From contig RSEE01000025.1 in assembly GCA_003971905.1 (NCBI GenBank), positions 1 through 64,000 of the forward strand: DNA of 64,000 nt, in the 5' to 3' direction. Origin of the DNA: Moniliella sp. 'wahieum'. Taxonomy: Eukaryota > Basidiomycota > Moniliellomycetes > Moniliellales > Moniliellaceae. Position 1 is the stretch's first letter; each line of letters opens with the position of its first letter. Below, in pieces: positions 34,936 through 45,978 of this stretch. A program made the translations under genes and the position numbers. The notes below the pieces were generated by a model. It did no database searches. It had not been told where the DNA came from and saw only the letters and a list, made by a program, of their open reading frames with translations.

Positions 34936-34951
34936 CCCCCCCCCCCCCCCC
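34936..34951 (+). repeat. C16 homopolymer
   Basis: Sixteen consecutive C in the leader of the phosphatase gene. Its true length is uncertain given the homopolymer losses seen elsewhere. Confidence 0.9.
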
Positions 34952-34977
34952 TCGTCCGAATCGCCAGCCTCTTCCAA

Positions 34978-36672
34978 ATGAGCACCCCCACCGTCCACAC
35001 GCCGGCCCCACCCCAGACCGCATCGCCCGCCTCTCCCACCATGGGCATCTCGGTTGCAACCTCGGTAGCCACCCCCCCACCTCCTCTCCCGGAGCAACAG
35101 CCAGCACATCTCCTGGCCAGCCAGCTGCCCACTTCCCGCCGAACGGGACTATGCCATGCGCGACCTGCGCGTCCAAACTGCGTTCCGGGCCGTCCAAGCG
35201 AGCAACCATATTGACGCGGCCTTGCTTCTGGATGCCGGCGCGATGGCTAGCCAGCACCACCTCAGTGCCTACAGTCAGCTCAAATGGGGCCCGCTCGGCG
35301 CCCCCTGGGCCTACCTCCCCGCCAGTCTCATCGACCCCACCACCACGGCCCAGGCGAATGAGTCGCAGCGCGCAGCCGACCTTGCTGCGTCAGATCGCCA
35401 ACTCCCGTAACAAGCACCCCCGTGCCGGCGCATGGCCGTGTATCCGCCTGAGGAGGGGAATGGGCAGGGTGAGGATCTGTATGAGCCCACGTTGGCGGAG
35501 GCTCACAAGTCAGCCATAGCCAAGGGCAAGTGGGCTGTCCCGCCCGCTCCAGCAGGACCAAGCATGCCCGACGCAGCTACTGTTGCTGCTCTCCAGGGCT
35601 TGGCCGTCAAGACGTCCGAGACCCACCCGGTGAGGTAGGTTGCTTTTTCCTGCCCCGAGCCGCGAGCCGAGACTGACATTGACCCGATTGTAGTATGAGC
35701 ACCATTGTTCCCCCGAGCTTCTCCCAGCCGTATCCAGTGCCATCTTTCCGCGTCTGCCTGCGGCAGTCAAACAAGCTCTCGCCGCCCCGGCGCCTTGGTC
35801 CCTCCCGGGCCCATGTGGGATCAATACCGAGGCTCACAGCAACTTGCAGCGACAAGGCCAACGCCTCGTCCGCCTTCCCCCTACCCTGGACCTGGCCAGT
35901 TTGACGGGCCTCGGAGCTGTCGGCACAGCTGCGCCCCACCCCCCGGTGGGACCCCAAATGGCAACCTACTCTTATCCTCTTGTCCTGGCAAAAAGGTGCG
36001 CTTGACCGGCCCGGTCGGCGGGCGGGGAACGATCTGTCGGGACATTGATCGCGACGTGGGGCGGATCGCTAGTGCTGGGGTGGGCGCATTGGTATGTTGT
36101 CTGGACGATGTGGAGCTGGCCTTTTTGGGTGTGAGCTGGGCTAGTTACGAAGCTGCGGCAGAAGCGCATGGCTTGGACCTCATTCGTCTCCCGCTCGCGG
36201 AAGGCTACGCGCCCCCGGACCTAGCGGCCTTTGACCGTGCCCTGACAATGATCGTGATGGACTACACGTTGCGCGGTGTGCCGGTGCTGGCACATTGTCG
36301 TGGTGGGGTGGGTCGGGCGGGCTTGTTTGCAGCGGCCTGGATGCTCAAGATGGGGTTGGTGCCGCCGCAGCCTGCGTTAGCAGAGGGGGCCCCTGTGGTT
36401 CGTTCCATGCTGCTGCCAGGAGTATAGGCACGGTGAGCGCCTCTTGTCTCCCCTCCGCCCAGGCACATGCCCAGGCCGCGTCGCAAGGGGAGCCCCCGCT
36501 TTCCGGCCACATGGCCACCGCCTACCAAGCCATCCAGGCCATCCGCAAACGCCGCTCTTCCAAGGCGATCGAGACGGCAGAACAGGTCCGTTTTCTTACG
36601 CTGTACTGCGCCTACCTCGACGACCAGGCGCAGGCGGTTCCGTCTGCACCGGCTGTTTCTGCCCCCCTTTGA
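34978..36672 (+). CDS. Dual-specificity / tyrosine-type phosphatase
   Basis: Start MSTPTVHTPAPPQTASPASP at 34978. A conserved-looking N-terminal block follows (MRDLRVQTAFRAVQASNHID, HLSAYSQLKWGPLGAPWAYL), then a disordered linker and the catalytic domain from about 35990: KVRLTGPVGGRGTICRDIDR, then GVGALVCCLDDVEL, and the signature HCRGGVGRAG at about 36293, which contains the full HCxxGxxR phosphate loop. The C-terminus has AIRKRRSSKAIETAEQVRF, typical of the CDKN3/DUSP-like fungal family. Intron 35636-35693 is clear; a second, very short one (GTGAGC...CCCAG, about 36432-36461) or a frameshift joins the last segment. Substrate is not evident. Confidence 0.75.
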
Positions 36673-37599
36673 CGGGCGGGCGTTGCGTTTGCTATCTATC
36701 CCCGTCCGACTAGGCCGTCTCGCCGCCCTCTCCGCCACGCACCCTTTGCACCCCCACTGCTGTCTCCATGCCCCCTCCCTACAAGTAATCTTTGTCGTTT
36801 CCTGGTTGGCCCTCTTACTCCCTCGTTGGGCTTGCTGCATTGACCACCTTGGACCCCATGACCTACCATCGAGTTTTGTCGTAATGGTAACCTGCATCCT
36901 ACCCATCGTGTCCTATTGGCCTCATTCTAGCTTCTCGTTCTTGGTCTCCCATAATGCGCGCGATTCAGTGGCCTGGATGGACTAGGTGGCTGCCATTGCG
37001 CCGCCAAAAAACAAAGACCACAGTCCGACCCCCCCCCCTTCCCCTTTTCGTTCTGCCGTCTTGCGTATTGTTAGGATGTACATGTATGCTCTCGGGCAGA
37101 GAACAGCCTGGCACGCAGCGAAGAGCTCAACCCCGACCCAGCCGTACTGGCATAGAATGCAGCATATGTACTCCCCACCAGGAGGTTGTCAATGCTCTAC
37201 CGTTCTTCGTTGGGGTTGTAGCCACTCTGCCTCTGCCTCCTCGCCGCAATGCTCCCTTGTCGCTGTACTCAGTTGCCCGATCGGCATCGTCCGAGATGTA
37301 CGTCGGGCGAGACGGGAGATCGGATGGAGGGTGAGAGCCAGGTCGAGCGCCCCATCGTCGTTCGCGGTTCCCATGCATCCTGCTGGTCGAGTGGGAGTGG
37401 AGAGGAAGGATGTGTGATCACTGCCGTCACTTCTCTATGTGCATGCCAACCGCCCGTAGTTGACGCTCTCTCATCTGAGGGAGACCCGTAGGGAGACCTC
37501 TCAGGCTGTTGATGGCCTCAACGGTGGCCCGACACACGCGTTGCGGGCCTGGTAACTGGTATCCGGGAAAACTTCAGCCTTGAAGCTTTTCTGCCTGAC
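36673..37599. other. Intergenic region, no gene seen
   Basis: Lies downstream of the phosphatase and downstream of the truncated synaptojanin-like remnant. I searched the minus strand for the missing 5-phosphatase motifs (WLGDLNYR and SDHRPV types) and did not find them. A C10 run is at 37029-37038. Confidence 0.6.
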
Positions 37600-38990
37600 T
37601 CTACTTTCCTCTTGCGTCCTAGTACTAACATCGACCCCCGGACCGCCACCCCGCTCTTGTTGCCGCTCTCATTCCCTTGAGTCCCGTTTTCTGTGCCCGT
37701 TTGGACAGCACGGATATGGGCAAGAATGTCCTCACGCACGATGACCAACTGAGCTGGGCCGACAAGCTGCTCACTATGCAAGACAACATAGGTCCCGCCC
37801 TTCTCGATTTCATGCGTTGCGCATAGCGTGCCCAATCACAGATTTTTCCATCTCATCCGCGGGGTCGAGTCAGCCATCAACATTTGCTGGGCACTGAGTT
37901 GGACAATCTCCTCCAGGTCAACAACAAAGATTCCCGAGGCAATGTGGGGTGATGGTCGCAGCCACGATCCAACGGATTTGACGTCAGGCAGGTTCCCTCC
38001 TATATCCCAACTCCCAACGGAGACGTAAACTTGCTTTTGGCTGGAGAACTTGGCCATGGGTTCAGATAGTTTGGTCTCGGTTGGGGCATAGATAATGTCT
38101 AGGATCTGGACTGAGTACTGAGGCCTGGTTCGGCATCTGCCCCAACAAGAGGTCAGACATGCTTCGTCGGTCCTTATCTTGGAACGTCGTCATGTACGTC
38201 CTCGAAACTGATTTGACTGTATTGTCCAGCAGACCACCGAGCATCTTCCTTCCACTTTTAGTGAACGAGGTATTGAGGACACCCATCCCTGTAGAAATAA
38301 GAGAGTGTGTGTCCCTCTTTGGACCCCAAAGACGCCTCAACGCCGTCCACAACGGGTGACTAGGGAAATTCATGGAGATGAACACATTCCTGGTCTCGGC
38401 AGCACGTGTGAGGAAGAGTTGTAGTGAAAGTTGAGAGAAGTATTCCTGAACCACGTGGGTGCGGTCGAGGCCATCGAGACAGTTGGTGCGTACCACGCCT
38501 TTTGTTGGTGCACGCGGTTGTGGCCATCGCCGTCTAGGGTTGAAAAGGCAGACTGTTGGGGTTTTCTCATCACAATTGCATTGCGCCCCACTTCTTTGCG
38601 CATATCTGCTCAATCCCGCCCAGCTGGCGCGAGAGTGGATGAAAGTCGAACTAAGTAAGCTCTGGGCGTGCAAATAGGTGGGCATGTGCTAGCTCTACCC
38701 CCTCCCGCTTGGCTTGACTCGGCTGCCAAGATAGCAGCCTCCTCGATCTCCTCCTTGGTTGTCGCCTTCACGTGCTCAAGATAGGACGTCGAGAGCTCTT
38801 GTTCCATCCACGCTGACCCAGGAGGTTAAATCCATGCACCAATCCATACCGCATCTCGAGCGTTGCGCAGTGCCGCTTAAAGATCCGCGTAGACGGCTCA
38901 AAAGGACGAGTAATTTGTATCCTTGTATTGAGTGGGGGGATGCCCGACTGTTCCCAGAATACAGGTAGGAGCCGTGTAGCTGGACATGAG
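37600..38990 (-). pseudogene. Remnant of a synaptojanin-like SAC / inositol 5-phosphatase gene
   Basis: The parts that remain are in the order of Inp51/52/53 or synaptojanin. SAC-domain pieces: GYKLLVLLSRLRGSLSG (near 38900), YGLVHGFNLLGQ (near 38850), LSTSYLEHVKATT (near 38790), GVVRTNCLDGLDRTHVVQ (near 38465). The start of the 5-phosphatase domain is VYVSVGSWDIGGNLPDVKS (near 38010), FVVDLEEIVQLSAQQML and YVVLHSEQLVGPAQLVIVRE (near 37750), and SGNKSGVAVR. It then stops. The SAC CX5R Cys and Arg persist, but the usual CLDCLDRTN is changed at two places, and the 5-phosphatase TWNVNG and GFQE blocks read SWDIGG and DLEE. The first half of SAC and most of the 5-phosphatase domain are absent, and a 2-base insertion sits near 37675. 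About 460 codons remain of a family length near 1000. Confidence 0.75.
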
Positions 38991-39182
38991 TACAGGTGAT
39001 AGGTGCCTCCAGCAAGAGTGCAGCGGCATCGCCGGCGTCGAGGGGTTGGTGTTTCTGCGTTAGGTGGCGCAGCTGCGCACGGGCGCTCGCCCGACTCATT
39101 CCGCCCGACTGGACGGCGCCTATTCCGCGCGCCGGAGGCGGACAGTCAGCAGTCAGCGCTCGGCTCACCGTTCGCCTGAACC

Positions 39183-39192
39183 TGAACGTTCA
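39183..39192. repeat. TGAACGTTCA palindrome
   Basis: Exact copy, extended to 12 bp (CTGAACGTTCAG), 110 bp before the ATG of the third zinc-cluster gene. Confidence 0.9.
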
Positions 39193-39301
39193 GTTTTTGT
39201 GCCTGGTCTTGGCTCCGTTGACGTTTGTCTCCGCTGGGCTGGGCAGGTTGGGCCATCCATCACCGCACCAAGTCACTCCCGAAGCTCCTACCACCATCAC
39301 C

Positions 39302-42300
39302 ATGCCATCACCCCCCTCCTCTCCCGCCGGCATCCAGCCCGCGCCAGCGACCCCGCTGCCAAGCGCATCAAACTCGAAGGCGAAGAAGAAAAGCAGTCTG
39401 CCAGCTCCGGTGCCAGCGCGTCTCCGCCCGCCGCCCGCCCGGCCGCCCCCCCGTCAAAGCCGCCTGCCTCTTCTGCCGTGCGCGCAAGTCCAAGTGCGAC
39501 GGCAAGCAGCCGTGCAAGACGTGCATAAGCAAGAGCCAAGAGTGCATCTACACGGCCTCTCGCCGCGGTGCTAAGCGCAAGCACTTTGATCCCGCCCCCG
39601 TCCAGTCCCATCTCAATGAGCTGCTCAGCCTGTCCAACTTGCCGCACAATGTCCGTGTCCCTGGGCTCGTTCCCCAACTGCGCTCGTTCCAGCAGCCCGT
39701 CGACCTGAGCTCCCTCAATCCCTACGATATCAATGCCCTCCAGGAGGCCTTCCAGGCCCAGGAGGGTACCCGGAGCCAGGGAAACGCATTGGATTCCTCC
39801 GCCTCCGCTGCTGAGCTCAACCCTTCTCCTGCTATCTCCGCGTCCAACCCCTGACTACGACCTCCCCCCAGCCTGGCTCCAACCCATCCAGCTTCAACCC
39901 ACTCCTTTCGATTGCATTGGATCGTTTGAACATGAATGGAGATCAGGCGCAGCCCTCCTTTGACACGACTACAAACGTTGCCCCTCAGCCAGCTGCGGAG
40001 CAACAGCAGCAACAGCAATTCCTCTCCTGGCTCATGGGAGGGACTACCCAGCCGCCAGTGCTGAATGGTGCTCCTTTTGGCAGCGGGACAGTCGAGCCTA
40101 CCACCTCCACGAATGCGGGGGGCTTTTCAGCGGAGGCTGTGTCCCAGCTGACCGACCAGATCAAACACGATATACCCTTTTCGGACCCACTCAACTCGGC
40201 CACCACCGCACCCGTTGTGCCTCCAATGACAGCCAATTCCTCTGGCGTGTCTGGGTCCCTTCCTAATTTTCTACCCGGAGTGGATACTCAAGCACTCCCT
40301 GTGGGTGCCAGTGTGCCCGACCCTCAGACACGGGCGGCAGTTGTTGGTCGACTTCTACCTCAAGCTATATGCTTTCATCCCCGTTCTACTCCCACCCGAG
40401 TATCTTGAAACGTTTGTACACCTATTTGGATCCCACCGTTCGGCATTTTTGTTGTCGCTCGAGTGCATCCTTCCTCTGATGGACGAGAAGGTGGAACTTG
40501 AGCCGACTGAAGGGCCCGAGGCATTCAATTCACCGGCACGTCAACTGCGGCGCCAAACGGCAGCATACTATGCCCGACAGGCCGGAGATGCGATTGACGA
40601 AGTGCTCGAGGCGATCGAAGAGAAGGCAGATTGGGGCTCTTTGCTCGAAGTGTTGCAGGCTCTGGCTGTGCTGGCCATTTACGAGTATGGTTCGGGGCGA
40701 GCGGTGAAGGCTCGGCTCAAGGCGGACCAGGCCTTAGGGTTGGCCATGTCCCATGGCCTCCACCGCCTCTCCTCCCAGAGCGCGTTTGATAGCCTGGTGG
40801 GTGCCCGCGCTGCTTCGTCCACGGGGACAAACATCACAGAGCACTTTTCGTCCGAGTGTCTGTTTGAGATGTCCAAGCGCATCTGGTGGGTCACCTGGTC
40901 GCTCCTGATGTACGCCTCGTATAACACAGGAAAGCTGTTGACCATCCGCGCTGATGACCCCCGTGTCACCTCGGCCCTCCCGTCGGGTTCAAGTCACCCC
41001 AACACTTGGGTGGATAGCATATTGACGCTCCAAACGCTGTTGCTGGTGCAAGACCGAGTTTTGGCCTTGTCCCAATCAACTGATATGGACGACGCTACGC
41101 CAGCCGCTGAGGCGCTTACGCCGTCCTGGTCCTTGGGTTCACCTGAGGGGGCCACCTCCCTCGCTGAGGCCTCACGCATTGTGGGCCTGGCCCAGATCCC
41201 GTCTTTGATGCCCTCTTCAGAGGAGGATCAAGTTGGAGCGCCTGGGCGAAATACAAGTCTGGCCCTACGCACCTCTACTACCTCCGCCTCGTCGCGCCGC
41301 CAGATAATTGAAAATATGGTTGCGATTGACAAGGCTTTGTCTAGCCAAATTGAGCAGCTGGAACAGCAACCCCTCCCTTGGCTCCAGCCCGATTGGCCAC
41401 ACAAGCCCAAAGACCTGTCGCAGGTTGAGGCGGGATTGGTGGCCTACCAACGACTCGGGAGTGGACTTCAGTTGTACACTGCCTGGCTTACACTTCACCT
41501 GTATTCAGCGTTCCATGGAGCCTCTTTGTTTGAACGCAAGTTGTGCTTCCTCAGCTGTGTCAATGACGAGACTCCAAAGTCGCCTAGTGCCACCAGCTTG
41601 ACGGCGGGCACTCCCCACTCTGGCATTGTCCGTTCCCGCTCCACAGGGGGGAATCCGATTTCGCCTGTACCGATTCCGGACGCCTACTCCGCCATCTTTC
41701 AGACCAGTCGCGTCATGCTTCGAACCTACCGACGGGCGGGGACAATACTGACTGGCTCACGAGCAATATGGACCTTGCTCAAGACTTTACTACCCCGACT
41801 ACCTCCGCCGGCGAATGGTTGCTGCATATGGCTGGTTTGCCTACGTTGGACCAGAGGACAGGGCAGTTGCAGGCGCCCGGCTCCTCCGCCCCACCGTCCG
41901 GATCGGACAATACGGCATTGCAGGCGGATATGAAGCAGCGCGCTTCGCCAGCGTGTTTGATGCGCGATACTCACTGGATCGGTGTGTGTACGCATCCAAG
42001 CGTTTACTGGAGATTATGGGACACGACGAATTGAGGGCCAACCCGTTCCCGTCTTGCAGTGCCTTGCTCATCTCGTACACCTTGCTGATGCAAGTAATGA
42101 GCGTAAGCAACGATTTGATTGCCGACCTCATGGCGAATTCCAACTCGGACGAATCGCACAACCTGCTCCAATCGGCCCAGGCGTCAGCTGCACTGCAACC
42201 CACGCACAACCAGATGCTGGCAAACCCTTCAGGGCAAGACCGCTTGTTGGTGCTTGTCGACATTTGGGACAAGGTTCGCATGGCCCATGACACGCTTGTA

Positions 42301-42429
42301 CGGCTTGCCCAACACTACGACATGGTTGTTCCCATGGCGGAGGAAGTACAGGTTTGCTTGAGAACGAGTCAGATGCTGTTTGATCAAGATGTTACTGAGG
42401 GTCTTCACCCTGATGCTGTTGACGCTTGA
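39302..42429 (+). CDS. Zn2Cys6 fungal transcription factor (third of three)
   Basis: ATG 39302 begins MPSPPSSPAGIQPAPAT. A nuclear-signal-like AAKRIKLEGEEE is followed at about 39460-39570 by the zinc cluster CLFCRARKSKC, then CKTCISKSQEC, with a basic tail (RRGAKRKHF). Gln/Pro-rich activation-like segments lead to the fungal-specific transcription factor domain from about 40340: LVDFYLKLYAFIPVLLPPEY, FLLSLECILPLMD, LKADQALGLAMSHGLHRL and KRIWWVTWSLLMYASY (the conserved RRxWW-type motif), MLRTYRRAG, and DIWDKVRMAHDTLVRLAQHY near the end. Stop 42427-42429. I see no clear introns; single-base losses at about 39855, 40350, 41790 and elsewhere shift frame. It is the best preserved of the three regulators. 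Pathway unknown. Confidence 0.87.
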
Positions 42430-42930
42430 TCGATTGGCCATGTCAGATGGTTAACTCTTTTCGCCTTTTGCCGCACTGCCACCACATATCGCCTCTCTCA
42501 CCTCTTACTCATCACCCCAAATGATCATGGCTTGTCTCGACAACAACCAATGAATTGATTGACCTGGCTTTTGTCCTGAGACCCTCATCAACTGCATCAA
42601 CCCCACGGGGATCAATCAATCTTCCGCCTGATTGATCACAGAAGTCACCGGCTCGCCAGAGCAGGCATTGCATGTTCAGCAATTGCACATCCTTCAAACC
42701 CTTGCGGTTATTACATCCAACGTTTGAAATAAGAGTCCACGCCTACAACAAGGGCGCAATAAACAGCATAGTGAACCTGGGGAGGGGGTGGTGGGATGGA
42801 GGCTTCGAAAGTAGACGTGAAGCGGACACAGCGCAGAAGGTTGTTTCTGTGTCGCTCCCTACGGTATATACCACTTCCCCCATTTGGATCATGATTTGTA
42901 CGGTTCAATCAATTCCACCTGAAACGCACC
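42430..42930. other. Convergent intergenic region
   Basis: Between the 3' ends of the third zinc-cluster gene and CBC2. AT-richer than the genes and without a coding frame I can support. Confidence 0.6.
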
Positions 42931-43700
42931 TTACTCATCCTCCATTCTGGGATTTTTGCGACCATCGTCCTCGTCCACCTCATCACTACGAGCACGCTTG
43001 AGGTGCGAGTCAGGAACGTGGCCACGGGCCTGGGCATAGTCTATAATACTCCCCCTCGGCACCGGATGGAATGATCCGTTGCTGGTCCCCTTCGGCATGG
43101 GGCACTCCCTCGATTGTGGAAGCACCATACACGGCGCGGATCTGCTCTTCACGCCGTCTCCGATCCTCATCCTCTTGGATCCGCGCATGCCCCCAACCGC
43201 CACGACCGGCGTCGTACTCTTGACGGTACTCATCGCGGACTTGGCCCCCGCTGCGGCCGCGCCCATACTGGCGCCCATCCCGGTACCCAGGATCCAGGTC
43301 GCAGCGAATGAAGCGTTCGTCGAGTTTGGTGCCGCTAATGTAGCGCATGCATGCGACCGCCTCGGAGTGCTTGTAGTACTCCACAAAACAAAAGCCACAA
43401 GGTGTTTTGGTGTGCGGTCGAGGCCCATGATCACACGCTTGATCCCAAACCCGGGCACAGAACACTGGTTAAATAGCTGGTAAATCTGCTCCTCCGTCGT
43501 TAGAACGAGAGATTGCCGATATAGAGTGTCGACGTCTTGGCTAGCTGGTCGTAGTAAACGTCCATCGTCACATTGGACCGCGAATCGCGGTCTGGGCCGA
43601 GAAGGAGCGGAGGTGTCAGCGGCAGCGGGCGAGAGGGGCACATGGGGAGGAGGCGGACATACGGAGAGACTTGGTCCAGGGGTTCTATCACGTGGGCCAT
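42931..43700 (-). CDS. CBC2: Nuclear cap-binding complex subunit 2 (CBP20)
   Basis: Small subunit that binds the m7G cap of nascent RNA through an RRM. Start [13 protein letters not shown] at 43700, intron 43592-43662 (GTATGT...GCCCAG), then [29 protein letters not shown] (RNP2), [34 protein letters not shown] (RNP1) and [19 protein letters not shown]. The hallmark C-terminal [20 protein letters not shown] closes over the cap. The tail is acidic/basic and ends [12 protein letters not shown], stop 42931. At least three single-base losses break the frame (near 43590, 43500 and 43040). Confidence 0.93.
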
Positions 43701-43989
43701 GGCAAGAGAGGTGGCGATGGTCGATGGGGGGGGTGGCACGCTTGAAGGACAGCAGAAGGCAGGCCCCCTCGGCTGCTGCTCCTGGGCCTGAGCGGCCACC
43801 TGACTGACCGCTGAGGGGGTTCATCGGTGACCCTGGGCCCACCTGCTCGGCCGTGGCATGCTGGATCGCATGTTGGTTCCGCCCTTTCCGCCCGCTTTTT
43901 TTTTCTTGCCAGGACCAGCCCCAAGTACTGCTTATCGACTTGCCTGTCGCCTCGACCTCCCCGCAGACTACCAACCGGCTCTGGGCGCG
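43701..43989. promoter_or_regulatory. Bidirectional promoter between CBC2 and UTP15
   Basis: A 289-bp gap between divergent start codons of two RNA-processing genes, with a T-rich tract (43898-43906). Confidence 0.5.
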
Positions 43990-45807
43990 ATGGACTTTGC
44001 CAAGCTCGACATTGCCAACGTCCAAGCCAAGGCGATCACCGCCCAGCAGGCATCCAAGGCAGTGCCAGCTCGATCTCCAGTGAGACGGCCCTAACTGGCG
44101 TCGCTTCGTGCCCCGTCTTTCTGAAGGAGCATGCGCCCATCACCTCCATCCACTATGTGCCCGCCTCCCCCCTCGCTTCCACTGGTCCCGAGGCTCTGGC
44201 TGGCGAGCGAGCGGTAGCCAACCCTCTGTTTGCTTCCGTTCCAGGTGCCCAGAGCGGGGCCCTGTCCTCCCAGGCCATCCAACGCTACGCCGTCACCGCC
44301 GGCCCCCGCGTCCAGCTCTTCTCGACTCGCACCGACAAAGTTGTCAAGACCGTCTCGCGCTTTACCCGATGTCGCTCGTTCGGGCCACATTCGTTCTGAT
44401 GGCCGTCTCATGGTTGCCGGTGATGATTCGGGCCTGATTCAGGTATTTGACGTCAACTCTCGCGCCATTGCGGACCTTCCGCGGCCACAAGCAGTACGTC
44501 CGATGTTCCATCCTTCTTTCCATCTTTGGATGGTGGAGCGTACGCTGACCCCGGTTCCTTTCTAGTCCTGTTCATGTGACGAAGTTCTCTTCCGCTCCCA
44601 CTCAAGTCCTTTCTGCTTCGGATGACCAGACGGTGCGGTTATGGGACATGCCTGACCAGAGCGCAGTTCGCATCTTTGATCGGCACACGGATTATGTGCG
44701 TGCTGCAACCGTGAGCCCCGACAACCCTCTCGTGCTCAGTGGATCTTACGATGGAACGGTGAGGCTATGGGATTCGCGCGTAGAGGAGAACGGGGGAGAG
44801 GTGATGCGGATGGAGCATCGTTCCCCGGTCAATGATGTTACTATCTATCCAACTGCTGGCGGCGGCGTGGCGCTCAGTGTTGGCGGTCCCGTGCTGCGCG
44901 CATGGGATCTAATGATGGGAGGGCGCAGTCTCAAGGCTGTGTCAAATCACCAAAAAGCGATCACCAGCTTGGCCATCACCATGGACAGTGATGTGGCAGG
45001 CTCGTCGGACGAAGGATCGCAGAGCTTACGGATCTTGACGGGCGGACTGGACCAGTTGGTCAAGGTGTATGATCCTGCCCAAGATTTCCGCGTTACCCAC
45101 ACAATGCGCTACCCTGCCCCTATTCTCTGCATGGCTCTCGCACCAGATGAGAGCCAACTTGCGGTGGGCATGTCGGATGGGACGATGTGCATCCGAAAGC
45201 GGGACCTCAAGGCCTCGGAGGTGGCTCGACGCCAAGATAGGAGAACGGCTTTGTTGGGCCGAGGCTTGGACAACCAGCTGGCCCGAAGCAGTGCGTTGGT
45301 GGGAGAGGCGTCGGTACAGGACGGCGGCGTGAGCGCTCAAGATGACTTGCGGGCCGATCGACCTCGCTCGGCTCGTCTCAAACCATACGACAAGTATCTC
45401 AAATCGTTCAACTACCATGGCGCTTTGGATGCCGTGCTGCGCAAAGGAGTTGCCCCGAAGTGACATTTGCTCTTCTTCTTGAGCTCATTCATCGCAGTCC
45501 AGTATCAACGGTTCAAACGGGCAGCTCGGAAGCCCTCAGGATCGCTGTGATGGACCGCGACGATGTGGGACTAGAACCGTTGCTACGTTTCTTGTTGCGT
45601 CATGCTGTTGAGCCTGCCTACATTGACATTGTCGCTGATACCCTGGATGTGATCATTGATGTGTATTCGGGCATGCTGGGCCAGTCGCCCTTAGTGGACG
45701 AGACATTTGGACGAATTTGGAACAAGATTGATTCCGATCTCGATTCACAACAAAGAATCATCCAGGTCAAGGGAGCCCTGGAGATGATCTGGTGGGTTCA
45801 TCCTTGA
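43990..45807 (+). CDS. UTP15: U3 snoRNP WD40 protein Utp15
   Basis: t-UTP component of the small-subunit processome, needed for pre-18S rRNA synthesis. Start MDFAKLDIANVQAKAITAQQ. WD40 propeller: SPVFLKEHAPITSIHY, RVQLFSTRTDKVVKTVSRF, SDGRLMVAGDDSGLIQVFDV, RGHK, intron 44494-44565, PVHVTKFSS, VLSASDDQTVRLWDM, VLSGSYDGTVRLWDSR, LTGGLDQLVKVYD. The Utp15-specific C-terminal helical domain follows: KPYDKYLKSFNYHGALDAVL, TFALLLELIHRS, GLEPLLRFLLRHAVEP, IIDVYSGMLGQSPLVDETFG and VKGALEMIW. The stop is TGA 45805-45807. Frameshifts near 44080, 44370, 44480 and 45500 are single-base losses. Confidence 0.93.
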
Positions 45808-45978
45808 GCTCAGCCCTCGCATTGGGGGCTTAATTGAGGGAACGGTATGTCTTCTGCTATGCATCTGTCCTGTATACTTGACACATATTTCATCCTTAAT
45901 GGGAAAATGGGGACATCCTTATAGGCACTTGGCCTTGATTGAACTCTCTGTATTGGTGGTTTGGACTTGGCTTATGTT

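Larger units (their letters stand above)
33733..34977. other. Intergenic region with two facing TGCA heptad arrays
   Basis: Holds the 3' end of YPT7 and the promoter of the phosphatase gene. Features: heptad arrays at 34503-34535 and 34564-34590, and a run of 16 C at 34936-34951, only 27 bp before the next ATG. No gene seen. Confidence 0.6.
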
